Of a DNA stretch of 64,000 bases, positions 7,360 to 15,263 are shown one piece after another. Both the position numbers and the translations under genes were made by a program. Location of the stretch: contig CAMCQT010000002.1 of assembly GCA_945877125.1 (NCBI GenBank), positions 28,065-92,064 of the forward strand, given 5' to 3'. The notes under the pieces were generated by a model. It saw nothing but the letters and a program-made list of their open reading frames with translations. It was not told the DNA's origin and made no database searches. Every line of letters begins with the position of its first letter. The stretch's first letter is position 1. Origin of the DNA: Candidatus Brevifilum fermentans (lineage in GTDB: Bacteria; Chloroflexota; Anaerolineae; Anaerolineales; Villigracilaceae).

Positions 7360-10263
7360 ATGGCGCGTGAAGAAATAAGCGAACAGGAATGGTATGCGTT
7401 AAAAGCCGAAGATGTTTTAAAGCACCTTGAAGTAAAAAATGAGGGCTTGTCTTCTGCAGAAGTTGAAAAACGGCTGGAAATTTACGGTCCCAATCAATTA
7501 AAAGAAGCGCCGCGTCCGGGTTTCCTGGCGTTATTGTGGGCGCAACTGAACAACTTTGTTGTGATCCTATTAATTGTGGCTTCAGTGATTTCCGCCTTGC
7601 TCGGCGATTATGTGGAAGCCGCCGCGATCATGGCGATTGTTGTGCTGAACTCGGTGCTGGGCATCGTGCAGGAGCAGCGCGCAGAGCAGGCTTTGGCGGC
7701 ACTCAAAAAACTTGCCGCGCCTGATGCACAAGTTTTACGCGATGGCGCGCGCCGTTCTGTGCCTTCCTATAACCTTGTACCTGGTGACATTGTATTTCTT
7801 GAAGCAGGTAATTTTATTCCCGCAGACCTGCGCCTGCTCGAAGCGATTAATTTGCGAGTGGAAGAAGCCTCACTCACAGGCGAATCACTTGCCGTGCAAA
7901 AAAATGCGGCAACTGTGCTTGAGAAAAATGTTCCGCTTGGCGACAGAAAAAATACCGCGTTCATGGGTACGGTTGTCAATTATGGACGCGGGCGCGGCGT
8001 GGTGACCAGTACGGGGATGCACACTCAACTGGGGCTGATTGCCACGATGCTGCAAAGTGTGGATACTGAAGAAACGCCTTTGCAGCGCAGACTCGACCAA
8101 CTCGGCAGGTCACTCAGCATCGGCTCGCTGATCTTGGTTGCGGTTGTTTTCATCGTCGCGTTGATTAACCAAACGAATATCGGCGACCTGTTCATCAGTC
8201 CGCTGGGATATTTCTCGGAATTCGCAGAGCAGATCACCGAAGTCTTTATCATCGCCATCAGCCTGGCAATTGCCGCCGTACCAGAGGGTTTGCCCGCCGT
8301 TGTGACGATCTCGCTTGCGCTCGGTATGCGCGAGATGATTCAACGCCACGCGCTCATCCGCAAGCTGTCATCAGTGGAAACACTTGGTTCTGCCACTGTA
8401 ATTTGTTCGGATAAAACCGGCACACTGACCCAGAACGAAATGACCGTAACCCGCGTTTGGGCAGATGGACAGTTTGTCCATGTGACGGGAACAGGGTATG
8501 CGCCAGTTGGAGAATTTCAGGTGGATGGCGCAAAAGTGGATGTGGCAAAATATCCCGCAATACTTTCCACGCTCTGGCTTGGGGTATTAAATAATGACGC
8601 CACGATTGAGACCACAGGCGAAAACGAATCTTCTCAGACCTATCGCATCGTCGGCGACCCGACAGAGGGTTCGCTGCTGGTGGCTGCTGCCAAGGCTGGG
8701 GCAATCCATGTGGATATTACAGATGCGTATCCGCGTGAAAATGAAGTGCCGTTTGATTCTGAGCGTAAGCGCATGATCACCATCCATGATGTGCGTAACC
8801 CGCTGGCAGAAGATCTTTCTCCATTTCATGATGAACAGCACAAAGATTGGGATGTGATCGCCGTTAAAGGTGCGCCCGATATTGTGCTCGGTCTTTGCAC
8901 ACAATATCAAGGCATGGACGACAAACCCCGTCCACTGACTCAGGAAGCAAAGGAGCGTATCCTCGCCGCCAACGATGCCATGACCAAAGACGCGCTGCGC
9001 GTGATCGGTCTTGCCTATCGTTTGGAAAAGGATGTTCCCAACGACCCTGAAAAAATCAAAGCCGCTGAATTGGAAAAAGACCTTGTCTTTGTAGGTTTGT
9101 CAGGCATGATCGATCCGCCGCGTACCGAAGTAAGACCTGCGCTCGAACATGCACGCCACGCGGGCATCCGCACGGTCATGATCACAGGTGATTTCCCGAA
9201 TACCGCCAAAGCCATTGCCGAAGCGATTGGTCTCCTGCGCCCAGGCAAGAAAGTAATGACAGGCGCACAACTCGACGAACTGGACGATGTTCAACTTAAG
9301 GGCGTCATCGAAGATACTGATGTGTTTGCCCGCGTTTCGCCCGAACATAAAATGCGTATCGTGGATGCGCTGCAAGCCAATGATGAAATCGTGGCAATGA
9401 CAGGTGACGGCGTGAACGATGCGCCCGCCATCAAACGCGCCGACATCGGCGTGGCGATGGGCATCACTGGCACAGACGTAGCCAAAGAAACCGCCGACAT
9501 GGTTCTCACCGACGATAACTACGCGAGCATTGTCGCGGCGGTGGAACAGGGGCGCGTGATTTATAGCAATATCCGCAAGTTCGTGTTCTTCCTGCTTTCA
9601 TCAAACGTGGCAGAGATCATGATTATCTTCCTTGCGACTCTTGCAGGTCTGCCCGCCCCGTTGACCGCTATTCAGCTTTTGTGGCTCAACCTCATCACCG
9701 ACGGTGCGCCTGCGCTGGCTCTCGCCATGGAAAAGGGCGATCCCGATATCATGGATCAAAAGCCGCGTGCCAAATCCGAGCCGATTGTGAATCGCTCGAT
9801 GGGAGTGGGCATTTTCATCCAAACCATTGTTCAAACGGGCGCAGTCCTGGGTGCGTTTGTCATGGGCTTGGCATGGCATCTCGAAGCAGGATCCGCCATC
9901 CCGTCAGGTGCGAACATGTTGTCCTTCGTCCTCGCGCATGACTGGCGCGGCATTGACGTCCAAACTGCCGAGACGATGGCTTTCGTCACACTTTCGCTGG
10001 CTGAGTTGTTCCGCGCTTATACTGTCCGCTCGGAGCGCGCTTCGCTGTTCTCGATCGGCATCTTCTCGAATAAATACATGCAATACGCGGTGGGAATTTC
10101 GATCACCCTGCTGCTGCTCGTGTGCGCTGTTCCGTTCCTGCAACCGATCTTTAATACCCATTTCCTGACAGGTCGTGAATGGGGTGTGGTGCTCGGTCTG
10201 GCGCTCATGCCCGCCGTTGCGGAAGAGATCACGAAATTCTTCCTGCGAAGAAGCAAGGCTTAA
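7360..10263 (+). CDS. P2A-type cation-transporting ATPase (Ca2+/Mn2+ class)
   Basis: 967 residues. Order: cation ATPase N-terminal domain (about 10-75), membrane helices 1-2, actuator domain with TGES at 173-176, M3-M4 with PEGLPAVV, phosphorylation site DKTGTLT at D351, nucleotide domain with KGAPDIVL, hinge TGDGVNDAP at 681-689, then M5-M10. M4 PEGLPAVV and M6 NLITDGAPAL match the Ca2+-site residues of SERCA/PMR1-type pumps, which carry Ca2+ and Mn2+. CAGGAG lies 8 nt before the ATG. The Mn2+ riboswitch upstream argues for manganese export as the main role. Single-gene unit ended by the terminator at 10273. Confidence 0.95.
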   Translation: MAREEISEQEWYALKAEDVLKHLEVKNEGLSSAEVEKRLEIYGPNQLKEAPRPGFLALLWAQLNNFVVILLIVASVISALLGDYVEAAAIMAIVVLNSVLGIVQEQRAEQALAALKKLAAPDAQVLRDGARRSVPSYNLVPGDIVFLEAGNFIPADLRLLEAINLRVEEASLTGESLAVQKNAATVLEKNVPLGDRKNTAFMGTVVNYGRGRGVVTSTGMHTQLGLIATMLQSVDTEETPLQRRLDQLGRSLSIGSLILVAVVFIVALINQTNIGDLFISPLGYFSEFAEQITEVFIIAISLAIAAVPEGLPAVVTISLALGMREMIQRHALIRKLSSVETLGSATVICSDKTGTLTQNEMTVTRVWADGQFVHVTGTGYAPVGEFQVDGAKVDVAKYPAILSTLWLGVLNNDATIETTGENESSQTYRIVGDPTEGSLLVAAAKAGAIHVDITDAYPRENEVPFDSERKRMITIHDVRNPLAEDLSPFHDEQHKDWDVIAVKGAPDIVLGLCTQYQGMDDKPRPLTQEAKERILAANDAMTKDALRVIGLAYRLEKDVPNDPEKIKAAELEKDLVFVGLSGMIDPPRTEVRPALEHARHAGIRTVMITGDFPNTAKAIAEAIGLLRPGKKVMTGAQLDELDDVQLKGVIEDTDVFARVSPEHKMRIVDALQANDEIVAMTGDGVNDAPAIKRADIGVAMGITGTDVAKETADMVLTDDNYASIVAAVEQGRVIYSNIRKFVFFLLSSNVAEIMIIFLATLAGLPAPLTAIQLLWLNLITDGAPALALAMEKGDPDIMDQKPRAKSEPIVNRSMGVGIFIQTIVQTGAVLGAFVMGLAWHLEAGSAIPSGANMLSFVLAHDWRGIDVQTAETMAFVTLSLAELFRAYTVRSERASLFSIGIFSNKYMQYAVGISITLLLLVCAVPFLQPIFNTHFLTGREWGVVLGLALMPAVAEEITKFFLRRSKA

Positions 10264-10272
10264 TATCAAATC

Positions 10273-10309
10273 AAAAAAACTCCCGCAGACGACTCTGCGG
10301 GAGTTTTTT
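10273..10309. terminator. Bidirectional intrinsic terminator
   Basis: CTCCCGCAGA (10280-10289), loop CGAC, TCTGCGGGAG (10294-10303), flanked by A-run and T-run. It serves both the ATPase and the convergent zinc-ribbon gene, whose last codons adjoin it. Confidence 0.9.
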
Positions 10310-10730
10310 ATTTTCTTTTCTTCAAAAACAAATGCATTTCTTTCAGCGTTTGTTTCCACGCGGATTCGGCATCCAGTTTGCGTTGAATATCTGCCGCGCG
10401 CTGGGTCATGAAATTTATCACGCGTTCATCCTCGCCCGCATCCAGCCAGAAGCCGTGGCTGTTTTCGGCGCAGTAATCCAACTTTAGGTCATACAAACGA
10501 TATTGAAATTCTTCCAAGCCAGAGCCGCACTGTGGGCATGGATAATTTGTCTTCGACTCGAAATGCACCAGAGAACCCTTGTGCGTATCGTCGTCGAACA
10601 CCACATCTTCCAATTTATCCAACTCGTTGAAATCCAGCCACATGCCGCGGCAACTGGGACATGAATCCACTTCGATCATGCCTTTGTAATATTTTTTGAT
10701 CAGGTCAGCGTTGCATTTTGGGCAGTTCAT
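10308..10730 (-). CDS. TFIIB-type zinc-ribbon (zf-TFIIB) protein
   Basis: 140 residues from ATG 10730, which has GGGAGAA upstream. The N-terminus CPKC-(18)-CPSCRGMWLDFNELDKLE is the zf-TFIIB pattern (CxxC...CxxCxGxWLDxxE). A second CPQCGSG...CxxxHGFWLDAGE half repeats it (about residues 66-105). The C-terminus is a basic helical tail. The family is common in bacteria and its role is unknown. Monocistronic and convergent with the ATPase. Confidence 0.85.
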   Translation of the reverse strand: MNCPKCNADLIKKYYKGMIEVDSCPSCRGMWLDFNELDKLEDVVFDDDTHKGSLVHFESKTNYPCPQCGSGLEEFQYRLYDLKLDYCAENSHGFWLDAGEDERVINFMTQRAADIQRKLDAESAWKQTLKEMHLFLKKRK

Positions 10731-10781
10731 TTTTATGTTCTCCCGACAATAAGCACGTCGAAATCTTGGTCTGTTTTCTTC

Positions 10782-10869
10782 AAACACAAAGTACACGAAG
10801 GTCACGAAGGGGAAATGAGCGCAAATTTGGCAAACGCCCCCCTTTGTGTACTTTGTGCCCTTTGTGTTT
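10782..10869. repeat. Word-repeat palindrome (CACAAAG/CTTTGTG family)
   Basis: Left arm AAACACAAAGTACACGAAGG and right arm CCTTTGTGTACTTTGTG... ending TTTGTGTTTA form a long imperfect hairpin upstream of the zinc-ribbon gene. The same family lies between nuoD and nuoE (51470-51546). Confidence 0.8.
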
Positions 10870-10899
10870 AATAGTTTTCCAAAAAAATCACGTGAACCC

Positions 10900-11685
10900 T
10901 TATTCAACAATCTCTGGCACGACTTGATTCACCAATTCTTCAACCGATTTTCCTTCCGAGCGAAGATCAAGCCAAACTAAAAACTCTGCATTTCCTTTGG
11001 GTCCCAGCAGCGGTGATTTGATTAATCCCAGCAAACCAAAGCCAGCTTGTTTTGAAAATGAAAGGATATCCAGCAAAACTTGCCTGTGGATTTCAGGGTC
11101 GCGGATCACGCCATCGCCGCGCGCGACATCTTTTTTCCCCGCTTCAAATTGAGGCTTGATCAAACACAGGAGTTGAGCATTTTCAGTCAGCCAGTTTTTT
11201 GCAACTGGTAACAATATTTTCAATGAGATAAAAGAGGCATCCACTGTGACAAAGGAAACCTGCTCAGGCAGTGACTCGACATGACGCGCGTTGGTTTCTT
11301 CCATGACGATCACGCGCGCGTAGTTTCGTAATTTCCAATGCAGAATGCCCTTGCCCACATCAATTGCGTAAACTTTTTCTGCGCCGCGCTGCAGCATGCA
11401 GTCGGTGAATCCGCCGGTGGATGCGCCCACATCGGCGCACACCAGACCTTTGACATCGATGCCAAAAGCCTCCAGCGCCGCATCCAGTTTTTCGCCGCCG
11501 CGCGAGACGAAGCGCGGGCCGTGGTCTACCGTCAGCGTGGATTTTGTGTCTATCGCAGTGGCAGGCTTGAGCGCCACCTGATCGTTCACTCGCACCTGTC
11601 CGGCCATCACCAGGGCATGAGCTTTTGCGCGCGATTCGGCAAGTCCGCGCTCCATCAATAAAACATCCAAACGAATTTTCGGCAT
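10900..11685 (-). CDS. tlyA: TlyA-family rRNA 2'-O-methyltransferase / S4-domain protein
   Basis: 261 residues, family length 250-275. An S4 RNA-binding domain opens the protein (RLDVLLMERGLAESRAKAHAL, residues 5-60). The RrmJ/FtsJ-type Rossmann domain follows: VSRGGEKLDAAL, then the SAM-binding motif ADVGASTGGFTDC near residues 89-101 and AIDVGKG. TlyA enzymes methylate 16S C1409 and 23S C1920 riboses in mycobacteria. The ATG sits 6 nt after TACAAT with no ribosome-binding site, which predicts a leaderless mRNA. Divergent from the UbiA gene. Confidence 0.93.
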   Translation of the reverse strand: MPKIRLDVLLMERGLAESRAKAHALVMAGQVRVNDQVALKPATAIDTKSTLTVDHGPRFVSRGGEKLDAALEAFGIDVKGLVCADVGASTGGFTDCMLQRGAEKVYAIDVGKGILHWKLRNYARVIVMEETNARHVESLPEQVSFVTVDASFISLKILLPVAKNWLTENAQLLCLIKPQFEAGKKDVARGDGVIRDPEIHRQVLLDILSFSKQAGFGLLGLIKSPLLGPKGNAEFLVWLDLRSEGKSVEELVNQVVPEIVE

Positions 11686-11691
11686 GAAAAT

Positions 11692-11708
11692 ATTGTATCA
11701 GGTAAAAT
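11692..11708. promoter_or_regulatory. Divergent -10 elements of tlyA and ubiA (leaderless pair)
   Basis: The minus strand has TACAAT (11692-11697) ending 6 nt before tlyA ATG. The plus strand has TAAAAT (11703-11708) ending 6 nt before ubiA ATG. The 29-bp gap leaves no room for 5' UTRs, and no -35 of good quality is present on either side. Confidence 0.7.
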
Positions 11709-11714
11709 AGACGT

Positions 11715-12587
11715 ATGCTAACCGCCTTAATCAAAACCATGCGCCCGCGGCAATGGGTGACAAAAAATATATTTATTTTTGCCGCAATCGTATTCGACAA
11801 GCAACTGCTCGTTGTTGATTCCTTTCTGCGAACCCTGGCTGGCTTTGCTTTGTTCTGCCTTATTTCATCCAGCGTCTATATTTTCAACGACATCGCCGAC
11901 GTTGAGGCAGACCGCCAGCATCCTGAAAAGAAGAATCGTCCGCTCGCGTCGGGGAAACTTCCCATGTCCGCCGCGTGGACTGCCGGTATTTTGCTGGCGG
12001 CAGTTACCCTTGGAATTGGTTATTGGCTTGCGCCGTCTTTTGGATATGTGATCGGTTTATATTTTTTGCTTAACCTGGCTTATTCAAAATGGCTCAAACA
12101 TGTTCCCATCGTTGATGTACTTGTTATTTCGGCAGGCTTTGTTTTGCGCGTGGGCGCCGGCGTTACGCTCATTCAAGTGGAACGCTTCTCGCCGTGGCTC
12201 TATGTTGTCATGACCCTGCTTTCCCTTTTTCTTGGCTTTGGCAAACGCCGCGCCGAACTGGCGCTGCTGGCGAAGGGCGCCGGCTCGCATCGTAAAGTTT
12301 TGGAAGGCTATACTTTGCCGCTGCTCGACCAATACATCATGATTGTTTCGGGTACAACTATTGTCGCTTATTCGCTTTACACATTCTCCGCGCCCAATGT
12401 GCCCGAAAACCACAGCATGATGCTCACCATTCCATTCGTGGTCTACACCATCTTTCGCTATCTCTATCTCATCGAAGTCAAACATGCGGGCGGTGCGCCC
12501 GAAGAAATTTTATTATCTGACCGTCCCTTCCAAATTGCCATGTTTCTTTGGGCAGTCACAGTCCTGGTAATTTTTTATATCTTGTGA
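11715..12587 (+). CDS. UbiA-family prenyltransferase, decaprenyl-phosphate phosphoribosyltransferase-like
   Basis: 290 residues, about nine membrane helices. The start MRPRQWVTKNIFIFA is typical of DPPR synthases (LRPxQWxKNxxVF). The first aspartate motif is FNDIADVEADRQHPEKKNRP near residues 57-76, i.e. NDxxDxxxD followed by KxxRP. DPPR synthase transfers phosphoribose from PRPP to a polyprenyl phosphate, the first step toward decaprenyl-phosphate arabinose. AftB-like GT-C genes at 41.7-44.9 kb could use such a donor. The TGA overlaps the GTG start of mevalonate kinase. Confidence 0.85.
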   Translation: MLTALIKTMRPRQWVTKNIFIFAAIVFDKQLLVVDSFLRTLAGFALFCLISSSVYIFNDIADVEADRQHPEKKNRPLASGKLPMSAAWTAGILLAAVTLGIGYWLAPSFGYVIGLYFLLNLAYSKWLKHVPIVDVLVISAGFVLRVGAGVTLIQVERFSPWLYVVMTLLSLFLGFGKRRAELALLAKGAGSHRKVLEGYTLPLLDQYIMIVSGTTIVAYSLYTFSAPNVPENHSMMLTIPFVVYTIFRYLYLIEVKHAGGAPEEILLSDRPFQIAMFLWAVTVLVIFYIL

Positions 12588-13531
12588 AATCATCCGCGTC
12601 CGGCAAGATCATCCTCTTTGGCGAACATGCGGCGGTCTACAGCCGTCCTGCGCTTGCAGTTCCCGTCACACAAATTCATGTGGATGTCGAAGTTTTGGAT
12701 TCGCCCCGCCAAGGGATTTGGATCGACGCCCCAGGCATTGACCTGCACGCCGAGCTTAATTCGCTTCCTGACAACCATCCAGTGGGTTCGGTTATTCTGA
12801 AAGTTTTTTCTACGCTTGGACTCCCTTCTCCCACCGGGAGAAGGGCTGGAGATGAGGGCGGGCTTGATATTTCCATCGCCTCCACCATCCCCGTCGCGGC
12901 TGGACTAGGCTCGGGCGCGGCGGTTTCCGTTGCATTGATTCGCGCGCTCGCATCGCATCTGTCCAATCCGCTATCTGATGAGCAAGTGAACAACCTGGCA
13001 TTTGAAATTGAGAAACTTCATCACGGCACGCCGTCGGGGATTGATAACACAGTCATCACCTACCAAAAACCCGTTTACTTCATCAAAGATAAACCGCTGG
13101 AAACTTTCAAAGTTGGCAAGCCGTTCACCATCGTCATCGGCGATACGGGCATTCCCGCGCCCACCAAAGAATCAGTGGGTGACGTGCGCCGTTTGCGGAT
13201 GCGTGACCTGTGCAACGTTGAAAATATTTTCAACGAGATCGCGCAAATTGCGCTAATTGGCAGACGCTCCATTGAAAGCGCCAAGCCCGAACAACTTGGC
13301 GAACTGATGGATCAAAACCATGCATATTTGCAGGCGCTGACCGTCTCGTCACCTGAGTTGGATAATCTGGTCGAAGCCGCGCGCAAGGCTGGCGCACTCG
13401 GCGCAAAACTCAGCGGCAGCGGGCGGGGCGGAAATATGATCGCATTGGTTGACCAGCCCAAAGCGGAGTCAGTTGCGGGGGCGTTAATCGCTGCGGGCGC
13501 AAAACGCACAATCATCACTGAAATCAGTTAA
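12584..13531 (+). CDS. mvk: Mevalonate kinase (GHMP kinase)
   Basis: 315 residues from a GTG overlapping the ubiA stop (GTGA); upstream TTG starts would lie inside ubiA. The N-terminal SGKIILFGEHAAVY is the mevalonate-kinase motif. IPVAAGLGSGAAVSVAL is GHMP motif 2 (ATP loop) and LSGSGRGGNMIALV is motif 3. It phosphorylates mevalonate for isoprenoid synthesis, in keeping with the adjacent polyprenyl-using enzyme. Residues about 80-93 (PSPTGRRAGDEGG) are encoded by an inserted palindromic repeat. Confidence 0.95.
   Translation: MKSSASGKIILFGEHAAVYSRPALAVPVTQIHVDVEVLDSPRQGIWIDAPGIDLHAELNSLPDNHPVGSVILKVFSTLGLPSPTGRRAGDEGGLDISIASTIPVAAGLGSGAAVSVALIRALASHLSNPLSDEQVNNLAFEIEKLHHGTPSGIDNTVITYQKPVYFIKDKPLETFKVGKPFTIVIGDTGIPAPTKESVGDVRRLRMRDLCNVENIFNEIAQIALIGRRSIESAKPEQLGELMDQNHAYLQALTVSSPELDNLVEAARKAGALGAKLSGSGRGGNMIALVDQPKAESVAGALIAAGAKRTIITEIS
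12821..12862. repeat. Palindromic repeat inside the mevalonate kinase gene
   Basis: CCCTTCTCCCACCGGGAGAAGGG plus GGAGATGAGGGC is a short relative of the elements at 49538-49613 and 60252-60333. It is in frame and adds about 13 residues just before the ATP-binding loop region. Confidence 0.8.
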
Positions 13532-13535
13532 TGTA

Positions 13536-13555
13536 CGTCACGTTTGCAACGTGAC
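13536..13555. repeat. GTCACG palindrome, copy 1
   Basis: GTCACGTT-TGC-AACGTGAC, a perfect 8-bp stem, followed by AGTC, lies between mvk and the CPBP gene. A second copy at 29438-29456 has compensating base changes. Confidence 0.75.
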
Positions 13556-13563
13556 AGTCTCCG

Positions 13564-14181
13564 ATGCCCAACAAAAAATGGCTTGCCCCCATCCTTCCCT
13601 ATCTCGCCATCTGGGCAGGATTATTTTTATTCAAAAGCGCATGGCTCACGTTGATCGGGTTTCATGCGGCAATTTTGTTTGCGCTTGCGTTTGTGCGCCC
13701 CAGCATCCCCATTAATATCCTTTTCAAAAGTAAATCCCGCAAGTGGATTTTGATCAGCGTGCTTGTTTGCAGTACCAGCGGAATTGGCTTGTACTTTCTG
13801 TGGGATGTGTTCGGCGTTGTGCCAGACTTGCCCGCGCGGCTTGAATCCATTGGACTGAACTCATCTTCGTGGTTTGCGTTCATTGCATATTTTTCACTGG
13901 TCAACCCGTTTGTCGAGGAGTATTTTTGGCGCGGAGTTTTGGGGAGCGGCTCAAAAAAACTGCATGTCGGAGACGTTATTTTCGCAGGCTATCACGCGCT
14001 AATCTTGTTGGGCAGGGTAAATCCGCTGTCGATTCTGTTTGCTGTTATTATCCTCACTTCCGCTGGCTGGATTTGGCGGCAAATATCACGTGAAGACGGC
14101 GGTTTGTTGGCTGCGGTGCTGGGTCACATGGTCGCGGACTTTTCAATATTAATGGTCATCTATTGGATGTGTAACTCATGA
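13564..14181 (+). CDS. CPBP-family intramembrane metalloprotease
   Basis: 205 residues, about six membrane helices. NPFVEEYFWRGVL (about residues 115-127) is the EExxxR motif. FAGYHAL (139-145) supplies the second-motif histidine and LGHMVADFS (about 187-195) the last motif. CPBP/CAAX-like proteases are membrane glutamic/metallo-type enzymes, and bacterial substrates are mostly unknown. No good Shine-Dalgarno precedes the ATG; the palindrome at 13536 occupies that place. Third gene of the ubiA-mvk operon, overlapping the next gene by ATGA. Confidence 0.88.
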   Translation: MPNKKWLAPILPYLAIWAGLFLFKSAWLTLIGFHAAILFALAFVRPSIPINILFKSKSRKWILISVLVCSTSGIGLYFLWDVFGVVPDLPARLESIGLNSSSWFAFIAYFSLVNPFVEEYFWRGVLGSGSKKLHVGDVIFAGYHALILLGRVNPLSILFAVIILTSAGWIWRQISREDGGLLAAVLGHMVADFSILMVIYWMCNS

Positions 14182-14948
14182 ACATACTTGCTCTAAAATT
14201 AATCCTTGCTCCCATCATTATCGGCTCTGCCAGTTTGGCGGGGCGGAAGTGGGGTCCCGCTGTCAGCGGCTGGATCGTGGGGATGCCGCTCACTTCGGGC
14301 CCCGTGATTTTCTTCGTCGCTCTCAGCCACGAAAAAGCCTTCGCAGCAAACGCAGCTTTGGGCGTGTTAAGCGGCGGACTATCACTCGTGGCGTACGCGC
14401 TCACTTATTCATGGCTGGCTGTTAAATTCCGCTGGCAAATTTCAATCGCAGGAAGCCTGCTTGTGTTTTCGATCAGCACAGCGTTGCTGAAAAATTTTAC
14501 ATTTCCGCTTTTGCCGATTTTTGGGATGGTTTGCGCGGCGCTTGTCGTTGGCTTGTGGCTCATGCCAAAAGATGTGATAGAAAAGGAAAGCGAAAATAAA
14601 CCAGGCGCGTGGGATATTCCCGCCCGTATTTTCATCGGGACAAGTTTTATTCTGCTGTTGACGGGGATTGCGCCATTTATTGGTTCGCGGCTGACGGGCT
14701 TGCTGACGACCATTCCGCTGTACGTCACCATCCTGACGATCTTTGCCCACCGTAATCAAGGTCCAGCCGCGGCGGCGCATGTTTTGCGCGGTCTGCTGTA
14801 TGGGATGTTCGCGTTCACAGGCTTTTTCATTACGTTGAGTCTGTTGATTGAGCGAGTCAGTTTAGCCGCCGCTTTTGGCGCTGCCATCCTAGCCGCGCTG
14901 GTGATTCAAGGTTCGTCGTTATTGATTCTGCGTCAACTGCATCATTAA
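14178..14948 (+). CDS. Integral membrane protein with internal duplication
   Basis: 256 residues, about eight membrane helices. The two halves look related. Residues about 12-85 contain GWIVGMPLTSGPVIFFVALSHE...AANAALGVLSGG. Residues about 150-225 contain GLLTTIPLYVTILTIFAHRNQG...AAHVLRGLLYGM. The pattern suggests a small transporter built by duplication. I do not recognise a named family. It overlaps the CPBP gene by four bases and closes the operon at a strong terminator. Confidence 0.75.
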   Translation: MNILALKLILAPIIIGSASLAGRKWGPAVSGWIVGMPLTSGPVIFFVALSHEKAFAANAALGVLSGGLSLVAYALTYSWLAVKFRWQISIAGSLLVFSISTALLKNFTFPLLPIFGMVCAALVVGLWLMPKDVIEKESENKPGAWDIPARIFIGTSFILLLTGIAPFIGSRLTGLLTTIPLYVTILTIFAHRNQGPAAAAHVLRGLLYGMFAFTGFFITLSLLIERVSLAAAFGAAILAALVIQGSSLLILRQLHH

Positions 14949-14966
14949 TAAGTTCCCGCACCAGAA

Positions 14967-15003
14967 ATCAAAAAGGACAGGCAAAATGCCTGTCCTTTTT
15001 GAT
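14967..15003 (+). terminator. Intrinsic terminator of the ubiA-mvk operon
   Basis: Perfect 17-bp stem (ATCAAAAAGGACAGGCA and its complement), loop AAA, with a T-run inside the right arm. Confidence 0.9.
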
Positions 15004-15102
15004 TCAACATTGAAATCTGGGGGATTTGTGGGCATTTTGGGTGATCCTTAATTTTTATCTTGCTTAAGTGCAAAGTCTGAAAAGTGGTTTACAGAAATGT
15101 AG

Positions 15103-15252
15103 ACGTGCGTAGTACTCAAGTCCTATTCTGCTGCGGCTTGTGAGAATGACGACTATGTTAATCTTTATGCAGGCAAATTTATTGCTTACCCAGTGGAAAG
15201 TAAAGACGTACCCCAGAAAAACGAACTGGCTGCGCCAGCCGCTTTTTTGTAA
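15103..15252 (+). other. Leader of the beta-helix gene with a coding-like, start-less frame and a hairpin
   Basis: The 260-bp gap before 15264 contains 49 stop-free codons (ending ...KNELAAPAAFL-stop at 15252) with no usable start. They include the amino-acid-like string CENDDYVNLYAGKFIAYPVE. This could be the tail of a decayed gene or chance. GGCTG-CGC-CAGCC followed by TTTTTT (about 15230-15249) is a terminator-like hairpin immediately before the ribosome site AAAGGAG. I see no known riboswitch signature. Confidence 0.35.
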
Positions 15253-15263
15253 AGGAGAAAATA

